Shown here: positions 1 through 11,639 of the stretch, piece after piece
Numbering within the stretch: the stretch's first letter is position 1
Layout: each line of letters opens with the position of its first letter
DNA from: Phymorhynchus buccinoides
Taxonomy: Eukaryota; Mollusca; Gastropoda; Neogastropoda; Raphitomidae
Assembly (NCBI GenBank): GCA_017654935.2
Contig: CM065698.1
Location: forward strand, 2,288,301-2,352,300
Direction: 5' to 3'
Length of the DNA: 64,000 nucleotides
Made by a program: the position numbers and the translations under genes
The notes under the pieces: model-generated
The model's database searches: none
What the model saw: the letters and a program-made list of their open reading frames with translations, nothing else
What the model was told of the DNA's origin: nothing

Positions 1-451
1 GACTCCCCCACCTCTTTTTCGTCTTCTTTGCTTCTCAGATAATCTCATCTCTGGTCACCAAATACTGTAACATTAGGAAAATGGAGGTCACTGGTTCAAA
101 CCTTAAAAGCAAATAATACAAAATATTATGAAGTTATCCTTAGCATACCGTTTTTTAAAGACCCCCCCCCACGTCACGTGTCACATTCCCTCTTATGCTA
201 GGAAGATTTCTTAAGATTTGATACCAGCTGTAAGAGGGAAAACACATGAAAACTGTGAATTTGACACGTGACGTGGTAGGTCTTTAAACATGATAATTTT
301 AGGTAAGCATACATGTGATTCAAATAAAAACTAAATGTGGCGTGCACAACAAGGATCAAAACGTGCCTCAATAGAAACAAGCATTGAAGGAGAAAACTTC
401 ATTAAAACTTCTTTCCTTTACCCCGTATTAAACAAAAATACACAGCTGTAC

Positions 452-612
452 TGTATTTTACGGACTACAAGGTGCACTTCATTATAAGGATCACCTACCA
501 AATTTTACAGAAAATGTTGATGTTATAGTTCCTTGCTATATTATCAGTCACATCGTAAGGCGCAGGGGTCTCAGTCAAGAAAAACAGTATCGCCTTATAG
601 TCCGTAAAATAT
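452..612. mobile_element. MITE (tgtattttacggactac ends), copy 1
   Basis: Ends tgtattttacggactac and tatagtccgtaaaata, interior attataaggatcac and gtaaggcgcaggggtctcag. Second copy at 51886-52047. Confidence 0.8.
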
Positions 613-834
613 GGGGGTAGTTTAAACAATGGAATGTACTTTTCATAAAATAATTATTAGTTTTTCATCAGATTTGTTCCGTGTTGAAAGTAATCTCAGA
701 TCACATTTGCAGTTCATTGAGAGAAAAAACGAGAAAAAAACTTACAAACTACAATAAAAACACAACAGAAAAACACATCAGATCTCCTGTCACAAAAGTC
801 ATTTTAACCGAAAGAAGAAAGCTTTTGATACAAT

Positions 835-962
835 GTAGACAAACGCCGAGCTGACACTGCTTTATGGAAGATTTGCTGGATATGATTGAGGAGGAACAAA
901 GACAAACGCTGAGCTGACACTGCTTCATGGAAGATTTGCTGGATATGATTGAGGAGGAACAA
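835..962. repeat. Two-unit 63-bp direct repeat
   Basis: gagctgacactgcttyatgg plus aagatttgctggatatgatt plus gaggaggaacaaa occurs twice in tandem. Second copy at 52270-52400. Confidence 0.9.
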
Positions 963-1379
963 AAATAAACCTTCTAAGGAGCTGTGCAACATTACACTCC
1001 GAAACCTCATGCACATATCCAGGGGTAATTGCCTACACGTGGTATCACAAGAGGAAAACAGAAGGGTGATAACACGCTTAGGCAACTTCCCCTCGATATC
1101 CGCAAATAGGTCAAAGAACTTCAGATATAAGCTGTGCCGGTCCCCGGTGAGCGCTACGCTAGCCGGATTGGTCCAGCCCGGATACTGCGAAAAGGCCTAG
1201 GGTCAACTCTTAAAAAGCTGTCAACACCACCAGACAGTAAAACAAAGACATTTGTCTTTATTTTTAAAAAAAAGAAAAGTATTTTATATTTCAATTCTCA
1301 GTGCGCTCTCCCAGTTCCGTGGAGTACTTAGCCTTCATAGGCTCCTTCGACGTATGGTACCAGAACCAGAACCAGAACC

Positions 1380-2145
1380 AGAAGTGGATGGGATAAGCGT
1401 TTTCATCCGCATGTGCTTATCCCATCCGCTTATTTATCAAGTTCTTTTACTTTTCTTGCGGATATGTGCATGAGGTGTGACTGGTTGCTGTACAGGAAAG
1501 AAGGAAGAGGTTTCCACATGTAATGTGCACAGCCCCTAAGCCTTAAGGTTCTTCATAATGTACTTTTCTTGCGGATATGTGCATGAGGTGTGACTGGTTG
1601 CTGTACAGGAAAGAAAGAAGAGGTTTTGGAGTGTAATGTGCACAGCCCCTAAGCCTTAAGGTTCTTCATAATGTACTTTTCTTGCGGATATGTGCATGAG
1701 GTGTGACTGTGGTTGCTCTACAGGAAAGAAAGAAAGAGGTCTTTTTGGAGTGTAATGTGCACAGCCCCTAAGCCTTAAGGTTCTTCATAATGTACTTTTC
1801 TTGCGGATATGTGCATGAGGTGTGACTGTGGTTGCTCTACAGGAAAGAAAGAAGAGGTTTTGGAGTGTAATGTGCACAGCCCCTAAGCCTTAAGGTTCTT
1901 CATAATGTACTTTTCTTGCGGATATGTGCATGAGGTGTGACTGGTTGCTCTACAGGAAAGAAGGAAGAGGTTTCCACATGTAATGTGCACAGCCCCTAAG
2001 CCTTAAGGTTCTTCATAATGTACTTTTCTTGCGGATATGTGCATGAGGTGTGACTGGTTGCTGTACAGGAAAGAAAGGAAGAGGTTTTGGAGTGTAATGT
2101 GCACAGCCCCTAAGCCTTAAGGTTCTTCATAATGTACTCATACGT
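1380..2145. repeat. About 115-bp satellite grown from a MITE end (6-7 units)
   Basis: The first part (1387-1450, ggataagcg..cttatcccatccgcttattt) resembles the inside of the MITE at 15183-15372. Each repeat unit holds cttttcttgcggatatgtgc, gttgctgtacaggaaagaaa and tgtaatgtgcacagccccta. The last segment is the MITE end with one change. Second copy at 52815-53570. Confidence 0.88.
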
Positions 2146-2211
2146 ACGTTCCACAAGAATAGTCTGACACTGATGTGATCACAAAACGTACAGCCTTTGA
2201 CAATTCCATGG

Positions 2212-2703
2212 TACAGTCAAACCTCTATTTTAACACTTCCAAAAAGTCAGGAAAAATCGGTCTTAAATTGGAGGGGTCTTATAACGGAGGTGGGTTTTAT
2301 GCATAAATCATAGTGTAGTAAAATACATTACATCCATGCAAAAAAACTCGGTCTTAAATGAGAGGTCTTTTAATGGAGGTGGGTTTTAAAAATTATAGTA
2401 AGATTACATCCATGCCCCAAAAATCAGTCTTAACCCCTTGACTGCCAGAGAAAATTAAAGAAAAAATCATTGTAAAAATCATGCCTCGAAAAAGACAACT
2501 GATAGAGCCAATCTGGCAAAATGGTCTGGGGATATAACTCTCTTGAATGTGTTAGAGCAAAAACCAGCATATCAGGGTTATTCCTCTTCATCTGATGACT
2601 TCATCAGTGATGTCATCAAGTCAGTATGTGATACGTTATATGGCAGTCAAGGAGTTAAATGAGGTCTTTTAACGGAGGGTCTTATAATAGAGGTTTGACT
2701 GTA
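2212..2703. mobile_element. Element with tacagtcaaacctctatttt inverted ends
   Basis: Ends tacagtcaaacctctatt / aatagaggtttgactgta with internal tcttataacggaggtgggtt and tcttaaatgagaggtctttt repeats. Flanking TA. Second copy 53644-54140. Confidence 0.85.
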
Positions 2704-3215
2704 TAAACAGCCAAGTACTTGTACAGTTAATGAACACTGGTAACATAGAAATGGTGAAAATGCTGTGGTTATTTGTGGGGGATTCTTAGCACCAAATTGG
2801 ACAGACAGAATTGTTGATCGCTTCATCTGCCGATATTCTTCACACAATGTCAATTTGACTGAACACTTGTGGTGTTTGGGTAATGTTGGAAAATATGGCG
2901 AAAATAGTAAGCACCTTCTTTTTTTCCCTCAAAACAAAAATAAATTAAACTGTTACATTTTTTCACTCTTAAAAAGGCTTCCTGATTTAACTTTTTTTTC
3001 CCGAACGAAATTTATAGCTAACAAAAATTATTTTGTTTGAAAGTTTAATTTGACGTCACTGGCTCTATCCTTGACACAGTGCTGAATGCCCTGGGCACAA
3101 CACTGTGCTGAATGCCCTGGGCACAACATTGTGGAACAAAGAGCAGCTTGCTCGTTTGTTTTATTCTCTTATACGTTGTAGGTTTTAAATAACAAAAAAT
3201 AATGATAAAATAAGG

Positions 3216-3383
3216 GTATGTGCACATTAGATCCGCAATCAGCAAGTTCCGCACGGACCCCGTTCCCTTCCCCTAAGAAATGAGCAGATGCAGACACTCA
3301 TCACAATCCAATCCGCCTATTTTTTACATCAGTGAACGGGGTTTCATTACAGAATTTGCGGATTGGGTATCCAATGTGTGCAT
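3216..3383. mobile_element. MITE atgtgcacattagatccgca
   Basis: Left end atgtgcacattagatccgca and right end tgcggattgggtatccaatg..tgtgcat are imperfect inverted repeats. In copy 2 (54812-54990) part of it is duplicated again at 54640-54770. Confidence 0.6.
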
Positions 3384-3509
3384 GACAAAAATTGAAGACT
3401 GCATATCTTTATAAAAAAGCTTGTACTGTTCACTACATTACATCCAGAATAACAATCAAAATATACAACCAAAAGAAAACTAAGGACCACAAGCGGAAAT
3501 GGTCCAAGG

Positions 3510-5115
3510 AAGGAAGGTGGCACAGTGGTCCAAACAATGAGTTATGGCCAGCTATATGAACCATTGTTAGGAAGGAAGGTGGCACAGTGGTCCAAACAAA
3601 GAGCTATGGCCAGGTATATGAACCATTGTTAGGAAGGAAGGTGGCACAGTGGTCCAAACAATGAGCTATGGCCAGCTATATGAACCATTGTTAGGAAGGA
3701 AGGTGGCACAGTGGTCCAAACAATGAGCTATGGCCAGCTATATGAACCATTGTTAGGAAGGAAGGTGGCACAGTGGTCCAAACAATGAGCTATGGCCAGC
3801 TATATGAACCATTGTTAGGAAGGAAGGTGGCACAGTGGTCCAAACAATGAGCTATGGCCAGCTATATGAACCATTGTTAGGAAGGAAGGTGGCACAGTGG
3901 TCCAAACAATGAGCTATGGCCATCTATATGAACCATTGTTAGGAAGGAAGGTGGCACAGTGGTCCAAACAATGAATGGCCAGCTATATGAACCATTGTTA
4001 GGAAGGAAGATGGCACAGTGGTCCAAACAATGAGCTATGGCCAATTATATGAACCATTGTTAGGAAGGAAGGTGGCACAGTGGTCCAAACACCATGGTAT
4101 TCATTGTTAGGAAGGAAGTACACAGTGGTCCAAACAATGAGCTATGGCCACTATATGAACCATTGTTAGGAAGGAAGGTGGCACAGTGGTCCAAACAATG
4201 AGCTATGGCCAGCTATATGAACCATTGTTAGGAAGGAAGGTGGCACAGTGGTCCAAACAATGAGCTATGGCCAGCTATATGAACCATTGTTAGGAAGGAA
4301 GGTGGCACAGTGGTCCAAACAATGAGCTATGGCCAGCTATATGAACCATTGTTAGGAAGGAAGGTGGCACAGTGGTCCAAACAATGAGCTATGGCCAGCT
4401 ATATGAACCATTGTTAGGAAGGAAGGTGGCACAGTGGTCCAAACAATGAGCTATGGCCAGGTATATGAACCATTGTTAGGAAGGAAGGTGGCACAGTGGT
4501 CCAAACAATGAACCATGGCCAGCTATATGAACCATTGTTAGGAAGGAAGGTGGCACAGTGGTCCAAACAATGAGCTATGGCCAGCTATATGAACCATTGT
4601 TAGGAAGGAAGGTGGCACAGTGGTCCAAACAATGAGCCATGGCCAGCTATATGAACCATTGTTAGGAAGGAAGGTGGCACAGTGGTCCAAACAATGAGCT
4701 ATGGCCAGCTATATGAACCATTGTTAGGAAGGAAGGTGGCACAGTGGTCCAAACAATGAGCTATGGCCAGCTATATGAACCATTGTTAGGAAGGAAGGTG
4801 GCACAGTGGTCCAAACAATGAGCTATGGCCAGGTATATGAACCATTGTTAGGAAGGAAGGTGGCACAGTGGTCCAAACAATGAGCTATGGCCAGCTATAT
4901 GAACCACTGTTAGGAAGGAAGGTGGCACAGTGGTCCAAACAATGAGCTATGGCCAGCTATATGAACCATTGTTAGGAAGGAAGGTGGCACAGTGGTCCAA
5001 ACAATGAGCTATGGCCAGCTATATGAACCATTGTTAGGAAGGAAGGTGGCACAGTGGTCCAAACAATGAGCTATGGCCAGCTATATGAACCATTGTTAGG
5101 AAGGAAGGTGGCACA
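3510..5115. repeat. 62-bp satellite, about 26 units, fused to a SINE head
   Basis: Units hold aggaaggaaggtggcacagt, ggtccaaacaatgagctatg and gccagctatatgaaccattg. At 5105 the last unit passes seamlessly into a SINE whose first bases are the same aaggaaggtggcacagtgg. Copy 2 (55020-56115) has fewer units, and its first several are scrambled. Confidence 0.95.
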
Positions 5116-5593
5116 GTGGCTAACACCTTTGTCTGCCAATTTCAATGCGTGAGTGACCGGGGTTCGAATCCCGGCCTCGCCCTTTCTTTCTACTTCAACA
5201 GGAAAATCGAACTAAACGTCGAATCCTTCGGAAGCGGACTTAAAGCTAGTCTTACCTGTGCGCTTTTATGCACGAAAAATTCCCACAGCAGTTAAAAGTC
5301 AATATGCCCAGGTAAAAGTCGATTTATTTATTTAATTTTTTCCCCATTATAGTCCCGTCAACAGCTACGGTCATCTCAGGACTGTCACCGCGTAAAGTTC
5401 GACCACTTAGTACAAAAGTCGATAAGAGCAGGTAAAAGTCGGTAACAGCAGGGAGAAATCCTGCTGCCTGGTATGATCAAATTGATAGCTAGGTTTTCCA
5501 AGTTCTCTACACCTCCCACCCCTCAAGAAAAATGGGGGAGCAGTCCGAATTTCGCAGATCTAAGTCTCTGTGACTAGAATACACTGAATACTA
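5105..5593 (+). mobile_element. tRNA-derived SINE downstream of the 62-bp satellite
   Basis: Box A-like ggtggcacagtggctaacac and box B-like gggttcgaatcccggcctcg about 45 bp apart, then a body with aatccttcggaagcggactt, aaagctagtcttacctgtgc, cacagcagttaaaagtcaat and gcagggagaaatcctgctgc. The same family as 8862. Copy 2 at 56115-56612. Confidence 0.85.
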
Positions 5594-5625
5594 AAACACA
5601 AAAGCACAGGATAACATCCTTTCAC

Positions 5626-5742
5626 AATAGTGATTCTACAATAGTGATTCTACAATAGTGATTCTACAATAGTGATTCTACAATAGTGATTCTACAATAG
5701 TGATTCTACAATAGTGATTCTACAATAGTGATTCTACAATAA
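5626..5742. repeat. 14-bp tandem repeat (acaatagtgattct), about 8 units
   Basis: In copy 2 (56645-56735) fewer units and two tgatgatt variants. Confidence 0.95.
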
Positions 5743-5817
5743 TGCCACTGAGCACAGAATTAAAATGTACCACCACCTGCATCTCAGACTGACAAAAATC
5801 AAGAAAAGAGTTTGAAC

Positions 5818-6372
5818 AATTTAAAGATGCACCCTGACGGATGAGTTTTTGCAAGAAACACGTTGAGATCACCAGACAGACAGCCTTTTCAAGGATCGGA
5901 ACACTCACTTTGCTCTCGTTTTCTATAAATTAAACTGTCAAAACGGCGATTCCTCCTTGGCGGAGATGCCGGAGAGAGTGGCCATTTTGGATGGGGTGGG
6001 TGGAGGTCACGCATTGTGGTTGAAGCGTTTTCTTTTTTTTTGTAGTGCAGTAAAACAAAAATTGGAGCTGTTTCCTTTGTTGTGAGCGAAACTCCTTTAG
6101 ATAAACTGTATCAAAATTTAAAAAATAAAAGAAAAAAGGCTTGTATTGCGAACATTTCGTGCAAACGATTTGGTCTAAACGCAGGCGGCCATTCTCTTTG
6201 GGTGAAAGAATTTGACTTCCATCACCTCCGCCAAAGAGGAATCGCCGATTTGACGGTTTGATTTCTAGGAAACCAGAGCAAAGCGAGTGTTGCAATCTCT
6301 GTAAAGAGTGTTTTCCTGGTGATCTGGACATGTTTCTTACAAAAACTCATCCGTCAGGGTGGCCCTTTAAGG
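5818..6372. mobile_element. Foldback-type element with about 150-bp inverted ends
   Basis: The left arm runs from accctgacggatgag through gaaacacgttgagatcacca and actcactttgctctcg to cggcgattcctccttggcgg. The right arm is its reverse complement (ccgccaaagaggaatcgccg ... ctcatccgtcagggt) with scattered differences. The middle is AT-rich. No ORF with a domain was found. Copy 2 at 56815-57408. Confidence 0.85.
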
Positions 6373-7516
6373 GACTCTGGGGAAAAGAAAAGTAAAGACA
6401 AAATGGTGGGACATTTCAATATACACAAAATACCAAAAACTTGTTTAAATTTGCTTTGAAAACAATTGATTAAACAAACAATTAACAAGCACCACAAAAT
6501 GCAATACATAATCCACTGATGAAAAACCTCACTTTGATTATGAACCTAACCAACAGAGTTGCTATTGGGAAACAAAGTAAGGCCAACTTCACACAGTTTG
6601 TGAACAAAACAGCGGGAACAATCAGAATTAGATGTAGGAGAGCTTCAATAACTTTGATCACGGAGATATCGCAAAGCCATTCTCAATAAACCTAAAACGG
6701 TGATCAGCTATAATATTTTATAAAAAAAACCATTTTCACACACTAATATATATTTTGTTCAATTTTTACTTTTTGATATTTGTTTAAACATTTTGATTGG
6801 CAAGATACAATGGATTTATGAAACCATGACATTTGGTCGTTTGTGCTGTAAGTTTAGGCATGCAGACATGTGCACATATTATCACATGCGCATGCACGCG
6901 CACACACACATTACATATAAGATCTGTTTGGAATGCAAAAAGGCACAAATGTAGCAGCAGTGGACAAGTTATTCAAAATACATTTGGAAACAAACCAACA
7001 CACAAACTTCCATTGGACAGATACAATACAGCGAAATGTACATGGAATTTCAGCAAAGCAAAAATGTTAAAATGCCCCCCACCCCCACTCCCTTCCATCC
7101 TCTACCCATCCCTATCTTCCCCACCTTCCCCACTCTGACATTTCTCATGAGTTCAAGGGTGTAACTACACACCAACAACAAAATAGTCCAGTCATTTGAC
7201 CACAATGGATTTACAAACGTACCAGTATTAAATTAGTGGATGTCAATGTGAAGCGTACATGGCAAGTTAAGCAAACTTCAATAAAACCACAGAGAAATAC
7301 GAAAAGCTGTGTACACATGGAAACTTTAAAATATATATTTAAAAAATGGTACTTCATACAGTGAAATTCAAGACTAGTAGTAGTAGTGCAGTATTATCAC
7401 ATGAACTATGTACAGATTGAACATAATATTAATACAAAATTGTGAAAGATTTCGATATTATATTAAGTGCGTAGTGTAAAAATACATGGATAGAAAATGA
7501 TTCAAAACAAATTTAC
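6373..7516. other. AT-rich single-type sequence, identical in both copies
   Basis: No repeat or exon was recognised. The frame at 6833-7138 is kept in both copies but is low complexity (CA run, C-rich end). Confidence 0.4.
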
Positions 7517-8085
7517 TACAGTGGAATCCGCTTAATCGGCCACTTTTGGGACCAGGAAAAATATGGCCGATAAAGCGAATCGGCCGATAAAACGAACATC
7601 GAGATACTGTATGACGCAATTATGCAAGTCAAAAGCAATGACGTCAAAATTAAATGTTGCAGTTCAAATTCAAATTCTTTCCCTTTTTGTTGTGTGTGTG
7701 TGTGTGTGTGTGTTTATTAATCCTACAACTTGACAGAAGCACGAGTAAAAGACAATGATTTTGTTTTCTTGAGTGATTTTAACGCCATGCAGGGTCTTTC
7801 AATTGACAACAGCTCACCTTCCAACTTCACACTCAACCATGTAAACGTCAAAAGCGTGTTGTCAGTTTGTCTGCCTCTGTTGTTCTCCCTCTCAAAAAGG
7901 GGTAAAGAGGAAAAATTAGAGAGAAAAAAGTGGCCAATAAAGCGAAATTGAAGATTTCAGCTTTGGCCGTAAAAACGAACAAAATAACACATGCTTAAGA
8001 AGAAAAAATTCCGTTCCAGAGGAAATTGGCCGATTAAGCGGCTTTGGCCGATTATCCGATGGCCAATTAAACGGATTCCACTGTA
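7517..8085. mobile_element. Element with tacagtggaatccgcttaat inverted ends
   Basis: Ends tacagtggaatccgcttaat / ggattccactgta with inner cggccgataaagcgaatc and mirrored ggccgattaagcggctttgg. Terminal TA. The middle encodes no recognised transposase domain, although part of an ORF (LSDFNAMQGLSIDN) resembles centromere-protein-B/Tigger-type degraded coding sequence only weakly. Copy 2 at 58551-59125. Confidence 0.8.
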
Positions 8086-8860
8086 TTCATATGTTGAATA
8101 CTGCGTAAATATAAAATCTGAAATTTGATGGGAACTCTGTAAATACTGATAACACACAAGTGCGGAGAATGTTTGGTCAATACGTAAACAGACTGATTTC
8201 GACCACTGTGTGTTAACTGAACACTACACTGTACTTGTGAGGAACAAAATTCAGCTAGCTTGTATATAAAGCGCCCGCACACACACACCATTTTTTGCAC
8301 TGAAAATGTTCACTGAGAAGCAACAGTCTGCTTTTTCTCGGGAAAGGGGTAGGGTTAGGATCAGCCTAGGGTTGTTGTCATCAAACTGAAAGCAGACTTT
8401 GAGATTGAGGGTAGTAAACATGAAGGGGGTGTCTAGAGTAAAACATTGCCAAAACCACTGCTTACAAATAGATGAAATCTTAAACCAATCTTTTCCAAAA
8501 GCGACGAACAGCAAGTAAATATTTTAGATTTCGTAAAAAAAATGCACCATACTCTGACTACACACTTTCACTGTACACTTTTCAAGAAAAGAACAAATCT
8601 TAAAACAAGTAAAGATGCACCAAAATGAATAATAATACTACAAAAAAGAACCATTGATAAATAGAAAAGTGAGAGGCAAACCATCAAAGCACAAGCTCCT
8701 GAACTTTAACGGAGGCTGAACGCTAAAGCAAAAGAGCTAGGATTAAATCAACCCAGCCCAGCCACCAGTTTCAGATAGCACATGAGGCAACTGCTATTCC
8801 GACATGCGTTTATAGCGGAGAATCCTTGCCCAGGGCCCGTTACTAGCACAGAACTTCTAC
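8086..8860. other. Non-coding interval
   Basis: Nothing recognised except the end part (8785-8850), which matches the dispersed repeat at 36340-36400. Confidence 0.4.
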
Positions 8861-8861
8861 A

Positions 8862-9193
8862 AGGTGGAAAGGTGGCTGAGTGGTTAAGATATTCGCCTGC
8901 CGAATGTAATGCGTGACTGCAACATGAGTGACCCGGGTTCGAATCCCGGCCTCACCTTTTCTTTCTAGTTCGACAGGAAAATCGAACTGAACGTTGAGTC
9001 CTTCAGATGGGGACTTAAAGCTAGTCTGACCCGTGCGCTTTACGCATGTAAAAATCCCACGGCAGTTGAAAGTCGATAAGAGCAGGGAGAAATCCTGCTG
9101 CCTGGTATGGCCAAATTGATAGCTAGGTTTCCCAAGTCTGCCCTCACCCAGCCCACAGAGATAAGTCTCTGTGACTTGAATATACCAAATATC
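8862..9193 (+). mobile_element. tRNA-Ser/Leu-like-headed SINE
   Basis: Head aaggtggctgagtggttaag (box A) and acccgggttcgaatcccggc (box B), about 50 bp apart. The body has gagtccttcagatggggact, taaagctagtctgacccgtg, cccacggcagttgaaagtcg and cagagataagtctctgtgac. The missing acceptor-stem pairing and the long body exclude a tRNA gene. Copy 2 at 59906-60246. Confidence 0.88.
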
Positions 9194-9375
9194 AGAGCCC
9201 AAAATGACCAAGGTCACAAATGATGGACAAAACCAGAGACTGAAAACAACTTGCCACAAAGTTTGGATTTGGAATGCGCATAATCATCAACACAAGCTTG
9301 TGCACACAAACATGGGCCAGAATTGCATGCAAAGGTTTTTTGTAAAAAGATATTTTTTCCTGGGCCATGCATAGG

Positions 9376-9690
9376 GTACACAATAATCTTCTTCTTCCTC
9401 GGTCGCTCAGTTTCCTGTCAATTATGAGCGCAGATGTGTCATGCTGCTGTTTTGCACCTATGTAAGAAATAGTTAGGTCCAGCAAGCCCGACTTCGGCTG
9501 GAGGAAATCTTTTTGAAAGCGTTTCTTAAAAAGGCAGGAGAATGGACCAGTAAGGCAGAAAGATAGTAGATGACAGTAAGCAAAGGGAAAAGGCAGAGTC
9601 AAAGAGTGATAGATTTACCATCCTTTCATGCTGCTTTGTTTGTTGTTGTCTTACAAGGAAGTTACAAGCACAGGACTTCCAGAAGGTGGG
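9376..9690 (-). mobile_element. Dispersed element with a single 52-bp satellite-like unit
   Basis: Contains aaggcagaaagatagtagat, gacagtaagcaaagggaaaa and ggcagagtcaaagagtgat. On the other strand this is one unit of the 52-bp satellite at 39080-42405 with its flanks. Copy 2 at 60425-60745. Confidence 0.8.
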
Positions 9691-9699
9691 GGAACTATT

Positions 9700-10931
9700 G
9701 ATACAAAAGACCCCCCGGTACCCCCATGGGACGCAATAATCTGAAATGCACAGATCAAATAGAAAGAAACCAACAGCAAACAAACCTTGGCATGAGGCTG
9801 TCAGACCAGCTAGAACACCAAGGCTACATCAAAATGTTATGTTCTGCACGGTCTTCACTGATAGTTGCACGGTGCGGGGATTGTCTTAAGCCTTGACAAG
9901 CTCCTAGCATAACATCATCAGTCTCCCAAATCCTCCAAAGTTGGAGTGTGGCTGCCCATGTGGCGGGGTAATCAAAAACGGTCATGCACATAATGTTCTC
10001 ATTCCTAGCTGATGCATTTGTGCCATAGTGTTCAAGTGCTTCGGTTGTTGGGATGATCCCTGGAGTCTTTAAGCCAGGGTAAGACAACAACAACAAACAA
10101 AGCATCATGAAAGGGTGGTAAATGATGTAGTACTGATGATTAAAGCCAACTGCACCTTTATAAATACTGATTAACAACTGCTGCATACATAGTTTGCATA
10201 ATACCGTAATACTGTATAACATGCTTGATTATTGCACTCAAAATGCAAAATGAATTTTTAATGTTTAATGTTTAAAAATATATATCACATTTTGAGCTGT
10301 TTACACAAGAAATGTGCACCTCAGATTAATGCAAAAATATTGAACACCATGAAAAAACCCACCCAAAACCAATGTACTGTGAATATTTATCATCAATTTT
10401 TTTTAATTTAAAAAAAAACCCATTTACAGAAAGGCCCCAAAAACTACATAAAAACATTGCCTGAACAAAATTTAAACATAAAAACAGAAAATTATAACAA
10501 ACACCGGTGCTGGGTGATTGTTACTTCACACAGAAACATGGCCACAAGAAGACGATTGTCAGCACTCGATAAAGTGACGCTTGCCTTCAGACCTAGTAAA
10601 AACAGTCTCAGGAAAATTAAAAATAATAACATGGTGCGTTGGGGAATCCAAAACACTTAACAACAACAAAAACTAAACCGACGTTTCCGAGCATAACTCC
10701 TTGCTCGAAAATGTCAGTTTTGTTTTCATTGTTGCTCGGTGCTTTGGATTTCCCCAGCCCACCATGCTATTTAACATTTCCCTGAGGCTTTGTGAAATCC
10801 TGCAGTCATTTATTTTCTATTTGTAAACCAGTATACAGCCCTACTACATATTGTTTTCCAGCAACAACAAGAGGACATAACAAAGAATCCAAGGTGTGCA
10901 GTCTAACAATTCCTGGAGTCAAGAACAAATG
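9700..10931. other. Non-coding interval, conserved between the two copies
   Basis: No gene recognised. A 67-codon plus-strand frame at 10457-10660 is unchanged in copy 2 but has no family resemblance. Confidence 0.35.
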
Positions 10932-11105
10932 TACCGTATTGTACGGACTAAAAGGGACATCTAATTATAAGGCACCCCCCAAAAAGCTTGACTCAAACTT
11001 CAGATTGTGTTACTCTATTTCCTAACTGTATCATCAGTCACATCACAAGGCGCAGGGATCTCAGTCGGAGAACAAAAATCGCCTTATAGTCCGTAAAATC
11101 CGGTA
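10932..11105. mobile_element. MITE taccgtattgtacggactaa
   Basis: Ends taccgtattgtacggacta and tatagtccgtaaaatccggta, internal aattataaggcacccccc. Copy 2 at 62144-62321. Confidence 0.85.
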
Positions 11106-11114
11106 GTTTGAAAC

Positions 11115-11370
11115 AACGAGGTGAAGAGAAGCGGTGTTGTCTCACTGCTTGGTGACGGTGTGCTGTGAAGCGATGTACTGAAGCGGTGTTGTCTCACTGC
11201 TTGGTGACGGTGTGCTGTGAAGCGATGTAGTGAAGCGGTGTTGTCTCACTGCTTGGTGACGGTGTGCTGTGAAGCGATGTAGTGAAGCGGTGTTGTCTCA
11301 CTGCTTGGTGACGGTGTGCTGTGAAGCGATGTAGTGAAGCGATGTCATTATCACGGCTTGGTGATGGTGG
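11115..11370. repeat. 52-bp tandem repeat, four to five units
   Basis: Units hold gaagcggtgttgtctcactg and cttggtgacggtgtgctgtg. Unrelated in sequence to the other 52-bp satellite. Copy 2 at 62340-62580. Confidence 0.92.
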
Positions 11371-11399
11371 CGTGGTGTGAGGCGGCCTCCACCGGCGGT

Positions 11400-11630
11400 C
11401 CGGAGTAGGTCCCTGCCGGTCGACTTCTGTCGATGTCCTCATAACCCCCACGGGTCAGCCCTCCGCCTGTCAGACCACATGACGCAATCATCAAACCAAT
11501 TCCATGTCATTTCAGTAGGTCCCTGCCGGTCGACTTCTGTCGATGTCCTCATAACCCCCACTGGTCAGCCCTCCGCCTGTCAGACCACATGACGCAATCA
11601 TCAAACCAAGTCCATGTCATTTCAGATTGC
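11400..11630. repeat. Two-unit 112-bp direct repeat
   Basis: taggtccctgccggtcgact ... accacatgacgcaatcatca ... ccatgtcatttcag twice in tandem. Copy 2 at 62620-62845. Confidence 0.92.
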
Positions 11631-11639
11631 ATGCACACG

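Noticed and set aside
5105..5190. tRNA gene
   Set aside because: Same reason; a SINE head fused to a satellite.
7730..7951. Small ORF within the tacagtggaatccgc element as a transposase remnant
   Set aside because: Too short and without catalytic motifs; differs by small indels in copy 2.
8862..8960. tRNA gene
   Set aside because: Box A and box B are present, but the arms do not pair as a full cloverleaf and a conserved SINE body follows.
10457..10660. 67-codon ORF unchanged in both duplicate copies
   Set aside because: All DNA around it is equally unchanged between copies, so conservation gives no support; no family resemblance.
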